Both the position numbers and the translations under genes were made by a program. Shown piece by piece: positions 13,540 through 25,739 of a stretch of DNA of 64,000 bases (position 1 is the stretch's first letter; every line of letters starts with the position of its first letter). Under the pieces are notes generated by a model. It was not told the origin of the DNA and made no database searches. It saw only the letters and a list, made by a program, of their open reading frames with translations. Source of the DNA: Spirometra erinaceieuropaei (Eukaryota; Platyhelminthes; Cestoda; Diphyllobothriidea; Diphyllobothriidae); assembly GCA_902702965.1 (NCBI GenBank), contig CACRXP010000234.1:133193-197192 (forward strand), read 5' to 3'.

Positions 13540-13720
13540 TTCCGACAAAGACTAGGGAGTGTGGGACGGCCTTTTCTGGCCTATTAGCCAGTCGACAGGA
13601 AAGCAGGCCCGTGGCCTACTGGAAGAACACTGAAATTAATAACGGCAGATGATCAAAGAACGCGGATTCGAATATCAAGTCCTAGAAACCCGGGTTCGGG
13701 TAAAGGTGGTTGAACCTTTC
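13540..13720 (+). repeat. SINE-related fragment
   Basis: Contains GGCCTATTAGCCAGTC near 13578, close to a block of the tRNA-derived SINE at 32480-32640 and 50403-50575. A B-box-like GATTCGAATATC follows downstream. The rest does not align well by eye, so only a diverged or recombined fragment is claimed. Confidence 0.35.
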
Positions 13721-15239
13721 AGCACACTTACATTTGTCCTTTTCGGTTTTCTCTTTACTATTTTGTTATTGGTCGTTATGCGACTGCCTGAGGCGGGTCC
13801 CAGATTGAGCCCTAAGACGCCACGGGAAGGACATGTCTGTGGCCTGGCAGGTTAACACACGTCCAGCACATATATGCATATGTGTATACTTTGAAGGCTG
13901 ACACGCTCTTTGGCAAAATATATAGAGCTTCATTAGGTAAACTTTCGACGCCGATTCCTAAGGTCGTCTCCAGACTTGAGTAAATGTGCAAAAAACAACT
14001 AATATTTCAAACGTGCTGAAAAATCAATTTTCATTTGGTGTTTGCGCCAGTAAGCGGCCGCCGTGTCCGTCATTCTGTATTGATTAGTTCTCGTCCCTTT
14101 CACTTCGCCTTGAGATTTCTGTACATGGCATCTAACTCAATGTGCTGATTTATGCATGCTTGATCGAAGTGCATAACTTCAACAAACTCTTGGTCTTTTT
14201 GGGGAGTGGAACTCTGATGAAGCTAGTTCTGTCCCATGCTAAGGTGTGCTCAGTATCAAGGGGATACAAATACATGACTAGATGCCCTCCAACCGCGGGG
14301 TTTTCGCCTAGGCCACTTCAGGCTTATCAATATCTGCCAACCCAGATAAAAGTTAATTTGTCCTGCACTGACCTCACAATCTGGTATTATTTTTATCAAT
14401 TTAAATTCAGTAGTTTGAAGGAAGTATACTAGACTTTCAGATTTTTAAAGTACGTGTCCAACGATAAACGTTTTCCGTACTATGTTGACTTAAGTTTATT
14501 TTGGCAAAAAAGGGTCGCTTGAAAGCCACTGACAAGTTTTTGGACATTTTGGTACTAAATATACAGCACTACTTACACGTAAAATAGAAGGGAAGGATTC
14601 ATAGCTAGCGTGCTAAATGTCAGTTCAACCCCCGAGTTCGACAATGTCAACCGTTTCTCACATCAGAGGGAGAGCAAGGACGGTGGTTTGCGCATGAATT
14701 AATTTGTAGTGATACTAAACTTGCGCAGCATTTACCGCCCTCTCTCCTCCCCAGTCTGGACCTACTGTCAAAACACAGTCAAAAAGATCAGAGGTAGGAG
14801 GGATGTAGATGTTGGCGCGACCAGAGCCGTCCCTATGCATGCCGACACACCGCGCCCGGACCCCAGAGAGTGGGAATCACATAAAGGTCACATTAAAAAT
14901 GAGCCATTACAGCCTGACTTTCAGTCCACCAATCCGCCACTCCGCACGAAGACACACTGGAGCGACTGTGATGTCCGAGCTATTTCAGTCAGATGGCAAC
15001 ATTCCAAACCACAGCTTTCCGCTCACCGTGATAGCTTCAAGACCGTCATATTGTTTATAGGAAGGAAAATGCGCCGCGTAGTCAACCTCACTCTTTATTC
15101 CCATTCCCATACCCCAGCCACTGTCGAAGCCGGTCATTCTTCTGATGCGTGGAATGCGCGCAGAGCTAGAGAGCTCGTCTGCGCGTCACATTCACGACAT
15201 GGCCTTCCAAACTTACGCACCAGGATTGTGTGAACCAGG

Positions 15240-16400
15240 GGGGATAGAACGCTCGGATCTCACATGCAATTAAGGAGTCACGCAGAGAAAGGAGAAGGCG
15301 GAAAGACAAACTTCTCACTTACATGAGAAGTGCCGGTGATGTGGGATTTCGGAGGGGTGTATGCGTGGTGCATGTGTTGATGGGGAAAGGTGTGGTAAAT
15401 TGGTTTTGTCTGCGATGATTTACCGCCTGTTTTACTGAAGGTGCATGTGACCTAAGAGGACCATGCGGTGAGTATATGTGCGTGGATAGTATGAGCAGCT
15501 GAAGCAGATGCAGTGGTTGTACCTTGGTGCTCCTGGCACTGTCTTGTCAGTTGCTGTGCTATGGATTTGCAAGTGACCGACCAGGCCGATGCGCGGTGCA
15601 CATGTGCGGTGGCAGCAAGGCCATCAGAGGCTCGGGGTTCTTGAATCGGATGGGTGACGAGGCTGTTAGTCGTGGTCACGCTGGTGGATGGATAATTGTT
15701 AGTGCCGGACATGGGAGCATTTTCGGCTATGTAGCGCGTGTCTGAGGCGTCGGTTGTTCGGTGACCTCCGCTTTCATGGATGCGCATGTGACCAAATAGG
15801 TTCAGGCGATGAGTAAATGTGCGTGTCCAGTGCAGGCAAAACAGGCGGGTGCGGTTGGTGTATGTCGGGACTCTGAGCACTGGTGCACCAATCACAATGC
15901 GATGACTTTGCGAGTGACCGACCACGCCGATGAGTGAAGTGAATGTGCGATCGCAATGAGGTTGGTACCGAATTCACATCGCTGGAGGTAGGGACACTGA
16001 GGATGAAAGTGTCGGTGTTGGTGGTCGACGGAGCTTCAGGAACGTCTTGGTCGGTGGCAGGCGTGATAGAGGTCGTTATGTTGGTCATCGCTGGGGTAAT
16101 TGCGATAGAGATAGTGGAGGTAGCGGTGGCCGACGGTGGTAGGGCACGGTGATTGGGACCAACGGTGGTGAGGGGGACGCCGTCGTGGTCGGCGCGTGGG
16201 TTGGAGCAGGGGCAGTCGTCGGGAGGTCCGTGCATTAAGTCCACAGATGATCGATGAAGCCGATCCGCACGCGGAATGTTTGTTGACAGCGCGGGCACGT
16301 TTGGGTAGGGTTAAATAGCGATGTTGCGAATCAGGGATGCCTGAGACTTGTGAGCTTCTCTCTTGACCTTGGCGACGGCAATTCGATGTGATCAACCATG
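15240..16400 (-). mobile_element. LINE 3' end encoding tandem C2H2 zinc fingers, frameshifted
   Basis: Read on the - strand, the frames between 16350 and 15436 give a series of C2H2-type fingers with repeated RTFT-x-R-x-GL-x-GH-x-RIH signatures. Examples are CPRCQQTFRVRIGFIDHL near 16275, DRTFTSLIGVVGHSQSH near 15935, RTFTHRLNLFGHMRIH near 15820, and a last pair ending near 15436. The fingers are separated by Thr/Pro/Ser-rich linkers. At least two frameshifts separate them and several Cys are lost (for example WTRTF), so it is dead. I associate this finger array with the C-terminus of RTE-like LINE proteins in tapeworms (family memory, unchecked). No RT domain is present, as expected of a 5'-truncated insertion. 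Confidence 0.65.
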
Positions 16401-17762
16401 CTCAAGAGCGTCTATTATTCTTATGAAACTCCTTTGCCGGTGTGAGTAATTATCTAGAGTCGACATAAATAAGGTCAATAGGAATTAAATTTTGCCTTCC
16501 TGTCTGACCCGCCCCTATTAATGGGCAGTACTTGGAATCTCACCAGAATAACCACAGTGACGAATATTAGTCACACCCGAAACAGAAGGGTATTTAACTC
16601 AGTAAGCCAACGAGGTTGTCTTGTCGTAAGGTATAGCAGGCAACACCGCAAGTGGTCTACGACGTTCCGCAGTTTCGGTATTTTGGCAGTTTCGCCGTTT
16701 AACTACGTCTTAGACCCGTCGTTTGCGGCTGCTTTTTGTTTCAAACACGAAAAGAAGCCCTCGCAAGGACAAAAGGCAACAACAGAGCAAGGGGATTCTG
16801 CACACAATCAGGAAAAGAGGACATTTGTCTTTTGTCGGTCCGACGACTTTTCAAACCTCCCTGCTTCAAGCGACCACCCAAAACCGATTTTTTATGACCA
16901 TCAGTTCACAGTACTTGTCCATCGACCTGCATTAAGCCGATAAGTATCGAAAGCCACAGAATGCTGCCTTCTTTTTATAGACAGCTTTAAAAATGGAATC
17001 AACAGCATATGACAAAACATGTTTTTTTGGGAAGACAATTAACATTTGCGCATTACAGTCGTAATGTTGTCTACTTATGGCATTTCCGATTAATAGGGAT
17101 GACTGAAACAGCTTGTACTCAAATGTCTGGTAGAAAAAAAACAGTCAAAATATGATATGGACGATTCAGCAGTGTTTAAGAAGCCGTCGAACACCAAAAC
17201 AAGAAAGTAAGAAAGTCGTGCTTATGTATGACCTTAGCTTTCATTGCCACCTGTGGAATCTTCGATTCCCGTGGATTTGCTTCTACTTTTTTTCAAAATG
17301 GAGACGAGCTCTTACAATTTTTGTGATTTCTTCCCACATAGTGTTCTCTTAAAATGTTGGCTTTAATACAAACTTGACTCAAGCAGCAAAAAGACAAATA
17401 ATGAGGAATTAATAAAGGAAATAAAAGTTTTAAAGCGATAGTTTTGCGTGACTTCTCCTCTCGATTTAGGGGGATAGATTCTGGGAGAATAATTCATATT
17501 GACCCGACTGTGAATCTGGGAGAATAGTCATCTTCTTACGTATAGGTTACTAATAGTAACGAGGTAGAAATAAAACCAAATTTTTCGACTTTCGGTTATA
17601 GGCCCAGCTTGGAACTTATAGCTGATATTGTTGATGAAAGTCCCGATCTGTTGCTGATCAGAAATAATTTCTGTGTGGGCGTTTCCCTCCTATCGCTTAT
17701 TTTAAATGCTACAGTTAGGTCTCAACCACTGTTTACCCTTCCACGTCTTTTCTCTTTTTAAG

Positions 17763-18001
17763 GCACAAAAATTGACTCGGAGAACCCATCTGAGAAGATG
17801 ATTGTCCTCACCTTCTACGTAGCTTTAGGTCTTTCATTCTTCGCCATGTGTTTCAAACTGATGGAGGAGGAGGCGGTAAACAATCTGCGTCGGATAGGAC
17901 AACGCCTGGGCATTCTTAGTCGACCAAGTCAGACTGAACCAGTCGTTGTGGCGCAGGTCATTCCCTTGTCCTCGCGCCGCCGATCGATCCTGCGTCTCTA
18001 A
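17763..18001 (+). CDS. K2P (TWK-type) potassium channel, terminal exon
   Basis: Starts after the AG at 17761-17762 and continues the reading frame of the exon ending at 9347. It encodes the short extracellular segment after pore 2 (TKIDSENPSEK), transmembrane segment 4 (about 17798-17860, MIVLTFYVALGLSFFAMCF) and a short basic C-terminal tail with RRRS. It stops with TAA at 17999-18001. A charged KLMEEEA stretch directly after TM4 is usual in this family. With the 8301-9347 exon it forms the 3' half of one gene. Confidence 0.92.
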
Positions 18002-18300
18002 GGCTGTGACTGCAGATCGCGTCAGACGTGTAACGGGGATTTCGCACGCGCATCGACGTGGCTGGGTGCACACACACGGATGATCATGCGCCCGATCGTC
18101 CGGTCGGCGACGTCCCAAGTTCCGACGCAGCGTTCTGTGTGCTTCGAAGCACGCGCAACCATGAAGCATACTGCCGCGTCCAAATTTCGTCCGTCGCCAT
18201 TTTGCAACAAAGACATGTCATTTTGTGAAAATATGTGCGTGTGCGGGTCTCTGCCGCATCTTTGCTGGCACACTTTGTGAAATAAACACGTTTTATGACG
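18002..18300 (+). other. K2P 3' untranslated region with polyadenylation signal
   Basis: The stretch after the stop is GC-richer than the surrounding DNA. A canonical AATAAA lies at 18281-18286, which would place cleavage near 18300. Open frames on the other strand here are treated as chance. Confidence 0.6.
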
Positions 18301-18309
18301 ATGTCCAGC

Positions 18310-19550
18310 CTGCGTGGCCAAGAAAGTGGTTCCTGTCGACACTGCTAACCAGGGGAAAAAGCACTTAGAAGCAGAATAAGTTTTACAAATGTCTAAAAGT
18401 AAAGCTAAACTGGCAGCTACCAAGGTCAAAGACTTTACAAAATTAAATGTATATTTAAAGACTGACCATATTGAAATCTCAGTACATTTTCAGTACAAAC
18501 TTGGCGAGGATAAGGATGTTTTTTTCAGTTTAGTTCAGTTCAGTTTTCCTCATAAAATATTTTCACTAGCACAAAAATCGTAAGTTCTTGCTGTATATTA
18601 AGTACTAGACTCCCATTACCAAAGCAGGTAAAAATCTTATCGTAATGACACCGGATGGAATAGTTTGATGTTCGAGGATTAAGAGCCTTGGAGGGTATTT
18701 AAGGTTGAAGTATTAGCATAAATAGAACTCTGCACAGATTAAATTGTCTCCTAAGTTTAAAGTTGTTCAAAAATTATTATATACGCTCCTGCAATTCTAT
18801 TATTCCTGTTTTTGGATTGGCCGGTCAAAAATCTACAATATTACTTAAAGCGCATCAGTCTGTCATATCCAAACACATGTCGCAAACCAGAGGTTTTTGG
18901 ACCATAGTGTTAAGTGACACGACACCCAAACTCCACAAATAACCTTATAGGTTGAGGGAAAATTACTGTGCGCAAACATAAGGCCTGCAATCAGCACCGA
19001 GTGTTTTCTTAGTTTTTCAGGTACAAATAGGAGACCTGAATCCGACATTTATGACAATCCTATTTTGTTCCATCTACAAGCGTTCCATATTCTCCTACGT
19101 ATTTTAATGCTCATCAGACGGAAAGGCACTTTCTGAGTTTTTCGTACGTATGAGGCGACTGTGGTGCCTTTGCTCTCGGGCACAATGGAGTTGCGATTTG
19201 ACTGCGGTAGACCGTTTACTTTTGCGGTGAGCTCAACTCGGCTGCGGTTTTCATGATCGAGAAAATTCGCGTTGCGATTAAATTTATAGGCGCCTGCTTT
19301 TTATGATTGACAACAGTTCATTAAAAGTAAATTTAATCCAGCAAGAAAATTCGTCCACTAGACATGCTTGCATTTCGTAAAATATATTTTTTCTCCTGAA
19401 GGACGAGCAACTGGAGCTGCGCTGCTTCTCGAATCATTTTAAGATTAAGGATCTGAGATATCCTTTAGGAGAGTGACAACATACTTCTTTCTCGCAAAAG
19501 TGGGACTGGGGCTTATTGACCCCAATCTGTTATGGCCAATAGGTAGATTT
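18310..19550. other. Intergenic, no supported feature
   Basis: AT-rich sequence downstream of the channel gene. No domain, exon or repeat was recognised. Confidence 0.5.
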
Positions 19551-19551
19551 C

Positions 19552-19810
19552 TTAGGTTGACGCAATAAATCGCATCTCAAGTGGCACGCATGATGTCCTG
19601 GATGATTTATCTCCGACTCTGTCCTTAATAGGCAGAAGCTGGGTATGCAATGTAATTGTAGGTTTGTGGGCGATTGTGTTGGGAATTTTTTCAGGTGTCC
19701 CTACCCGTACACTCGAACACAAGTTGGTGGTTAGAAGATTAGACCGTCTATCCCAGGTGGGCTTGCACAGACTGGCTACCACACCCATTTGCATGAAAGA
19801 AGACCAGCAT
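19552..19810 (-). mobile_element. Small PLE fragment between RT and endonuclease
   Basis: An open 80-codon stretch on the - strand contains GTPEKIPNTIAHKPT followed by LHTQLLPIKDRV. This resembles the linker between RT thumb and GIY-YIG domains in flatworm PLEs, where an AHKP-T-LR...KPKDRVP pattern is usual. Both flanks lack recognisable RT or endonuclease core motifs. It is a short relic and the assignment rests on motif memory only. Confidence 0.45.
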
Positions 19811-19829
19811 CATCTCGTCTGCCGGACGT

Positions 19830-20860
19830 AGAAAAACTATAAATCAGTAGAAGGAAGGCACACACGCGTGGCTTGCATTAGTAAGTTTATTCATTCAGAT
19901 ATACGCGGGTGGTCGGATGACTGACGACATAATTTCCAATGATGCAGCGACCTTGTACACTAAAGGGAGTGTTTTTCGGGGCTGCAAAGTGTGCTTTATC
20001 AGGATTTATACGTTAAGGCGTCCACTACCTTTGCCCTTACATATGAAGCCCGTTTTCATCTATCTCTATGGTTTATGTATTGGTTTATTTTACTGAAATT
20101 CTGCACAACTCAGTATTTAGACTTTGTTAGCATGTTCCGAGCCAAACGTTTTATTCCGACATCAAACTGAGGGCAGCGTTTCTTAGCATCTCACCGCCAC
20201 ACATGCTGGTACGTGCACAATTAGTCGTAGCACTTCGTCGGAGCATAATGAATCTGTACATCCACGTGACTCTTCTGTTTCGTATTCGCAGACTTGCATT
20301 CAAGCAGCCAAACTTCCGCATGACGCAGTTGAGGTGTTTCGCACTCTGAGCACCAAAGTTTGGTGCACATTTCTAGAGACAAGGGAGTTAATTGCTAGCA
20401 AAACTATCTAGACCGACGATGTCAGTTGGCAATAGAACCACTTGTGATCATGTTTAACGGTTGTCTAACATGCAGTCGAACAGATCAGAGTGGGGGCGGA
20501 TTGCCTGCTTTCGCAGAAACGAAAAGCCCGGAATTTTATTGGTAAAAGGCATAGGCCATTTCCCGCTTTTCTTGTCCGATTTTCCAGCATTGCAAATAAA
20601 GAAACGCTGGAACTTACTAGAAGTCTCGGTTTCTCTTTGTCTGCAGGAGTTTCACTCTTAAGAAATGACCAACTTGGATCCACCTGAAGATCCAAACGCA
20701 AAGTGAAATTCCATTTAGCTAGGATGGTTTGCACCCTCAATTTTTAGGACCGATCTTTCTACAAGCTCAGTAGCAATTTCAAAATGGCAGAAAACTTTGG
20801 CACATTGAATCACCAGTTTTCAAGTATAACCATTGCGGACAAAAGTAGTAAATGCTGGCC
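19830..20860. other. Intergenic, no supported feature
   Basis: Contains short overlapping open frames on both strands near 20461-20740 without motif or splice support. Nothing else was recognised. Confidence 0.45.
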
Positions 20861-20884
20861 GCACATGTTAATTTCTACATGAGC

Positions 20885-20990
20885 AGCTCGCTAGGAGTGC
20901 GGCAGGCCAGACGCAGACAGCTGTTTCACGGTCGTTACCGACCATCAGCACGTCATAGGCTTTTTTGCGACCGAAGATACCTGTTTGATC
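20885..20990 (-). repeat. Dispersed repeat B carrying a hammerhead-like motif, copy 1
   Basis: About 100 bp shared with 39388-39450: both contain GACAGCTGTTTCAC, then a diverged hairpin, then CAGYACGTCATAGGC. The shared block is short and its ends are not defined. Read on the - strand it contains the ribozyme-like fold given in the separate entry. Confidence 0.55.
20910..20954 (-). ncRNA. Hammerhead-like ribozyme candidate, family B
   Basis: On the - strand from 20954: GACGUG (stem I), CUGAUG, then G-UCG-GUAA-CGA-C (stem II with a GNRA loop), CGU, GAAA, CAGCUG (palindromic stem III), UC, then UGCGUC. The UGCGUC pairs with GACGUG to close stem I (four Watson-Crick pairs and two G-U). The putative cleavage site GUC is at 20918-20916. 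It departs from the consensus at A9 (G here) and has extra nucleotides before GAAA, so activity is doubtful. The stem I pairing and the placement of GUC directly after a self-complementary stem III argue against chance. Confidence 0.45.
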
Positions 20991-20999
20991 CCAGTTTTC

Positions 21000-22470
21000 T
21001 TTAACTCACCGCTTTCAAAGCCTACAATACTTCGAAAATCTCTACTTTGTCAAGCAAATCACTTTCAATATGAGTAAATTAAATGAGCAGTTTAGATAGG
21101 CCTTATTCAGAGGAGCTGCCATTTATAATGCCTAACGACTAGATCAGCAGGCTCATTACCACAAAGGAACGCTTTAATGTCCTCACAATATCCCTTGAAC
21201 TTACACGTCCGTTTCGGCTCTGTTTTCGAATCAATTCAGTCAGTCAAGGTTTTCCTGATAATGTCAAATTAAACCCTGCTCACTGTCACACATTTAGCAT
21301 GCGTACCTGTACGTCAGCCTCCTGGAAATAGTTTGATGATTTTTTCCAAATGTACTTTCAGATGGACATTCTCCCCAAATTTCTGGCCATCGTGAAGGCA
21401 AGCAATCACTAAATTCAAGTGAGGTCGACTCACTTAAGTGAACGGCTGGTGGAGGTCACAGAATTTATGTGCGAAAAGTACAAAGGTATTTAACCTTTTC
21501 GAGGACAAACGTAAATTCAAATAGTCACGCGCATACTTCCATTTTAAATACAAAGCAGTTGCTTAGGTTTAATCTGAATTATTTATTTCGATTGTTTCCC
21601 ATGTGAAAATCCACCAAAACAAATTAGACACAAATTGATGTGCCTGCTTTCGTCTAAGGCAGAAGTCTTTTTATGCATATGCTGCTAATTCCCTTATGGC
21701 ATGAATGTATATTGAGGGCACAGCTTTACTATACTTTTAAACACAGAGTCGCCACTTTGTATGCAACATAGGAAACTTCATTCCTGATGCATAGCTTACC
21801 ACAAATAAGAATAAGTAAACAGCACATCTAGCAGACTTGGCCTAAAGTAAAACCCAAAAATAGCTTTAAGTAGTATGAAAATTTATCGTGTATTAGAGAA
21901 CGTCCACCGAAAAGCGTAATTGCTTTGGCAATTCGGTTCATTTAAATTTCATTCAAGTACTTCTGTTCTCTTACGTTAATCCGACAGGGGGAACGGTTGA
22001 ACTTTCCTTCCAGTTAGGGATCAGTAACGAATTCAGGGATACAGAAATAACCATTCTCAGCTTATTAGCTGTCAGTCGGCGAGGGATACGCCGACTTCAT
22101 GTGCTGGAGGACCGACTTTAATAACCCGAGTACGCTGCGCGCAAGGCGATTAACTGACTGGAGTTCAGACCCCAGCTCAACCGCCATTGGGCCGCCTTTG
22201 ATGACTTCGAATAAGGTCAAAATGGTTATCTCCCTTATCCTGCCTCGCTCAAGTAAATTCCCCAATTACCGCTGGCAGGTCGACATTCGACAGATTGGAA
22301 ACGATACAGGGGTATACAATTCCGCCCTGCAATCAAGATAGATTGCTGCAGTGAAATGATTCTAGTTTCCAAAGGTTTAAGCAGTTTATCCTCGCAATGA
22401 ACTTAAAACGATGTAAACAGCAGAATTTACTAGTGCCAAAAAATTTTTGCGTCAGCTCATCCACTGCTAT
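21000..22470. other. Intergenic, no supported feature
   Basis: No exon, domain or repeat recognised. An 80-codon + frame at 22099-22341 has no supporting motif. Confidence 0.45.
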
Positions 22471-22559
22471 CCGTCACTGCGTAACATAGATAACGAAAAA
22501 GCAATAGGAAAGAAAAGGGACTGGTTGAGAGAATAACGGCGACAACGGCAAGGCTACTA

Positions 22560-23280
22560 TTCATTACACACAGCCAAATTAATAAAACTAGGTAACTTAA
22601 AGATGCTATGGAGAGAGGAAGAAGCTATCAAGCTTTTTGGAAGAGATTGCGGACGAGGTCCCGTGTCTTTTGTATAAGCACAAAGTTGAGGACCTACTAG
22701 TTACTATGAATAGCATGCATCTCGCCGTTAAATCAATGACTGAAAAGGAAGAGTGTACAAAGCTGTCTTTTCTGGACTTTATTGTGTTTTGATAAGAATA
22801 AGGGTTTAATCAGGAGAGAAGTCTGTCACAACAATACGTAGATAGGTCGATGTTTACATTTCTTGAATTTTCTTCCGCTACAAGGAAAACGGAACCTCAC
22901 TTACACTCTCTTCCAGAAGGCGAAAAATATTTGTTCTGTTTATATACTGCAGTCAGAATTTGTCAATCTTAATGCATGTCTGTCTACGCGGACTATCCGG
23001 AGCGCTTTATCCAAAAGTACAGCAACTCTCTTACCAAAATTAGAGAAGCATCCGCAAAAGCCCATTACAGTATTCTTACACTCTAAAGGGGGTATCATTT
23101 CACACCTCTTTAAGGGACGGTTAAAATTTACCACTGAATAAACCAGCAATGCAGCCAAACGTTTATCCAGCATTACTACTATGGTTATACCAAATTGCAG
23201 GACAAAGTATGCCTTGCCGTTGGACTTCATATCAAATGTTTTTTTGCGAATTTGTTGATGCAAGAACATTCGGTAAGTGC
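22560..23280 (+). mobile_element. Penelope-like retroelement (PLE-6), decayed RT to endonuclease start
   Basis: In successive frames on + I read FLEEIADEVPCLLYKHKVED, then NSMHLAVKSMTEKEECTKL with SFLDFIV (about 22700-22790). The latter is the PLE pattern of N-S-x-H...F-T-x-E-E-E...LPFLD. From 22863 there is an RNL-x-Y-x-LF-x-KAK-x-IC stretch, and HLFKGRLKFTTE (about 23100-23140) then NAAKRL matches the linker before the GIY-YIG domain. The YVDD motif has been lost, and TGA/TAA stops occur near 22790, 22830 and 23141. It is dead and has no intact endonuclease. Confidence 0.65.
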
Positions 23281-23289
23281 ACAGATGAA

Positions 23290-25060
23290 TAGCAGTCAGG
23301 TCAGTTAATCAGTTTTAATAGTCTTTAAAGAATAAAAATAAAATCTCCTGCTCCACTATCACGGAAAACTTTTTCGATTAGGTCCACTTTGTAAGCCCCA
23401 GAACAGCCCTTTGAGTACTTGTTCAAGAGCGAAAAACTCAAACAGTATTTTAGTTGGAGGCAAATTGTATATGTAAGGAGAAACCCGGTTCATGCAAACA
23501 GCTAGACCACAGGGTCAACTTTAGTTTGGTCTGGTAAGTCCCAGTACTTTGAATTAAACTTCCCTCTACGTGTTAGCTTCCTCTTCTTTGTCCTTCACAT
23601 TGCCTTAAAGTTACTAAATATATTCTGTATGATTAACAGCAGCATTGCTGTTTTTGCACTGATCTTCTCTGGCAATTCGTCTTGCTATATACTCCTTATT
23701 CGTTGGTACTGTTGTTAAGTGTTCGCGGAATTTCCTAACATACCTAACTTTTGACGTTTGCGTCTGCTTTGAATACTGACATCCATTCAAATATAAGTGT
23801 CCGGAAAATTAAAGAAAACGTACGCTTTTCAAGTCCTTTTCATCCCTGACCATATCATTTGTTAGTGCGTCTATTCTTCCCATCCCATAGTCTCATCCGT
23901 GCTGTAAATTTATGCCTGCCACTACTGCTGTCTCAATGGGGCTATTTGTAATGCACGATTTGGCGATAATCTTACGGTGGACAGTGCGCCCCAGTGGTAT
24001 GGAAAAGGAGGTAGTTTAGCACTATCCCAAGTCCCTGGGCGATGAAAAATTATATGGTTACATCAGAAGCAAACTGTAAAAAGCGTGGGCATTAGTTTAG
24101 CACAGAAATCTTTATTACAAAACAAAGTCCAACAACAAACATAACAAAATAGTTTGATGTGCAATTCTAATCACGTTTGGAGGAATGCTACACATCTTTG
24201 CCGATCGGAAATATTTGAATAATATTTGCACGATATTTGCTTAATAAAACGGACTGTGGGGGGGTTGGTGCCTAAGAGGAACGCTAGTTGCCCGTTAACT
24301 TTTAATGAGGCAGTATTTTTCTCTAACTGCCCACATAAAACATCCGACAGAGACATGAAAAGTGATATTTACGATTATGATTTGAAGCCTGCGTATAAAT
24401 ATGTCCCGCTAGCGCGAGGAGAAACGTTTCTGCAGTGTATCTAGGTTCGCTGTATTGTTTGAGAAAATGCACAATCGGTCTTTTCCAAGTTATAAGTAGA
24501 CATCGATATATTGCTGGAATCATCTTCTAGTTCAAGCAATAGATGATTTTTAAAATGTATTTTGTTCTACTTTTTCACTGCCCACGTAAAGTTAAATAAA
24601 ATGAACCAATGCTAGCTTTGAATGCATTTCAACGAAGAAATGTTTCGGGAACATTGTAAAATTGATGGGTGAAAGAAGGAGGTTGCAAATCATGCCAGTG
24701 CCTTATGGACTCCTTGATGGCAAACCAATCTTTCAATGCAGTACGAGAAACCTCTACAATATTTTCCCCATTTGGATAACACAAGACTGTTGATTGTTAC
24801 TTCAGGATACCAAACTCCTTATGGAAATTATTTACACTTTGGTATCTCCGACATTGCTAATTTTCGTTGGGTCACTGAGATGGGCTGATAACCACGATCT
24901 CGCGCAGCATATGCGCCGACGTTATTTTTCAATATAATAAACTAGAATATTTGTTTATGAATCGGTATTTGTTTAGACCAGCAGGAGTTTATATGCTACT
25001 GTCGGTTGCAAACCTTATTTTCACTTTTCCATTCAATCGCTCTGCTGGCAAACTATTTGG
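23290..25060. other. Intergenic, no supported feature
   Basis: AT-rich. Overlapping open frames around 24171-24523 on both strands are unsupported. Confidence 0.45.
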
Positions 25061-25072
25061 AGAAAGGTCATA

Positions 25073-25450
25073 CCATAGATGTGCTATCTCATGAATTTTT
25101 GGCTGAAATTCCACCACGTGTTTTTGATTCAAAAAGGCCATTTAAGTAAAATTACAATATTAATTGTTGTACAGCATACTCTTAAGATACTTCAATCACG
25201 TCAGAGTGCCGGCTCCTGAACGAGCTTCTTTTCAGCCGCCTGCACAAGTTGCGCCCTAAAAGGTGACTATTTAAGTAGTGGGATTGTTTCCCAATAATTG
25301 TTAATGACCGTATACATTCAACTATATTTTATAAAGAATACATACAAATATTTTCGTTCTCATACTTTTTGGTACAAAACTACACTTTTTTAAATTATAT
25401 GCGTTGATAATCAATATCTTCCGGTTTTAATAAGTGTCTAATTGTGGGTT
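25073..25450 (+). mobile_element. Single arm of the long-TIR DNA element family, copy 4
   Basis: Starts GCTATCTCATGAATTTTTGGCTGAAATTCC-like (near 25083) and follows the left-arm block order of the copies at 28.0 and 33.9 kb: GTGCCGGCTCCTGAACGAGC, a CTTCTTTTC block, TGACTATTTAAGTAG, then AATACATAC and TTTTGGTAC blocks. The opposite arm is absent, so this is a truncated or half-deleted copy. Confidence 0.5.
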
Positions 25451-25739
25451 TTTTGTCACCGAAAAATGGCAAATCATTCAGCATCTAATCAACATGTGAA
25501 ATAATGCTATTAATAAAGTAGATCAGAGATCGCCCTCAACAGTATATCATCAAGAGCGTAAGACCAGTTTGCTCCCTAGCAACATTCTAGTCAAACCTGT
25601 GGAGGTTTATCACAAAATGAACATTTAAGCTGCTTGGGTTTTGTATATGGGTTTCCAACAAACTAAACAAGGCAGCTGCTACTCATTCAGGCAATTCTGT
25701 TCTCCGTTTTCAAAAACCTACGTAAACTTGTTAAGCTGC

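Larger units (their letters stand above)
9348..17762 (+). other. K2P intron (8.4 kb) loaded with transposable elements
   Basis: Bounded by GTAAGC at 9348 and a pyrimidine-rich acceptor ending TTTTTAAG at 17762. Both flanking exons are phase 1 and join to a Gly codon that continues the pore-2 sequence (IVP-G-TKID). The intron holds a decayed PLE (10610-11950), tRNA-like sequence (11944-12015), a SINE-related fragment (13540-13720) and a LINE 3' end on the - strand (15240-16400). Other parts (9400-10600, 12060-13530, 13720-15230, 16400-17760) show no feature I can support. A C-homopolymer of about 10-11 lies near 10167. Confidence 0.85.

Noticed and set aside
14210..14235. CTCTGATGAAG as hammerhead core
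   Set aside because: No GAAA at a usable distance and no complementary stem I, so a chance match to CUGAUGA.
14709..15233. 174-codon + strand open frame
   Set aside because: No recognised domain, no splice context, and it lies next to a dead LINE inside an intron. An overlapping frame in the same strand is also open, so it is likely chance in GC-richer repeat DNA.
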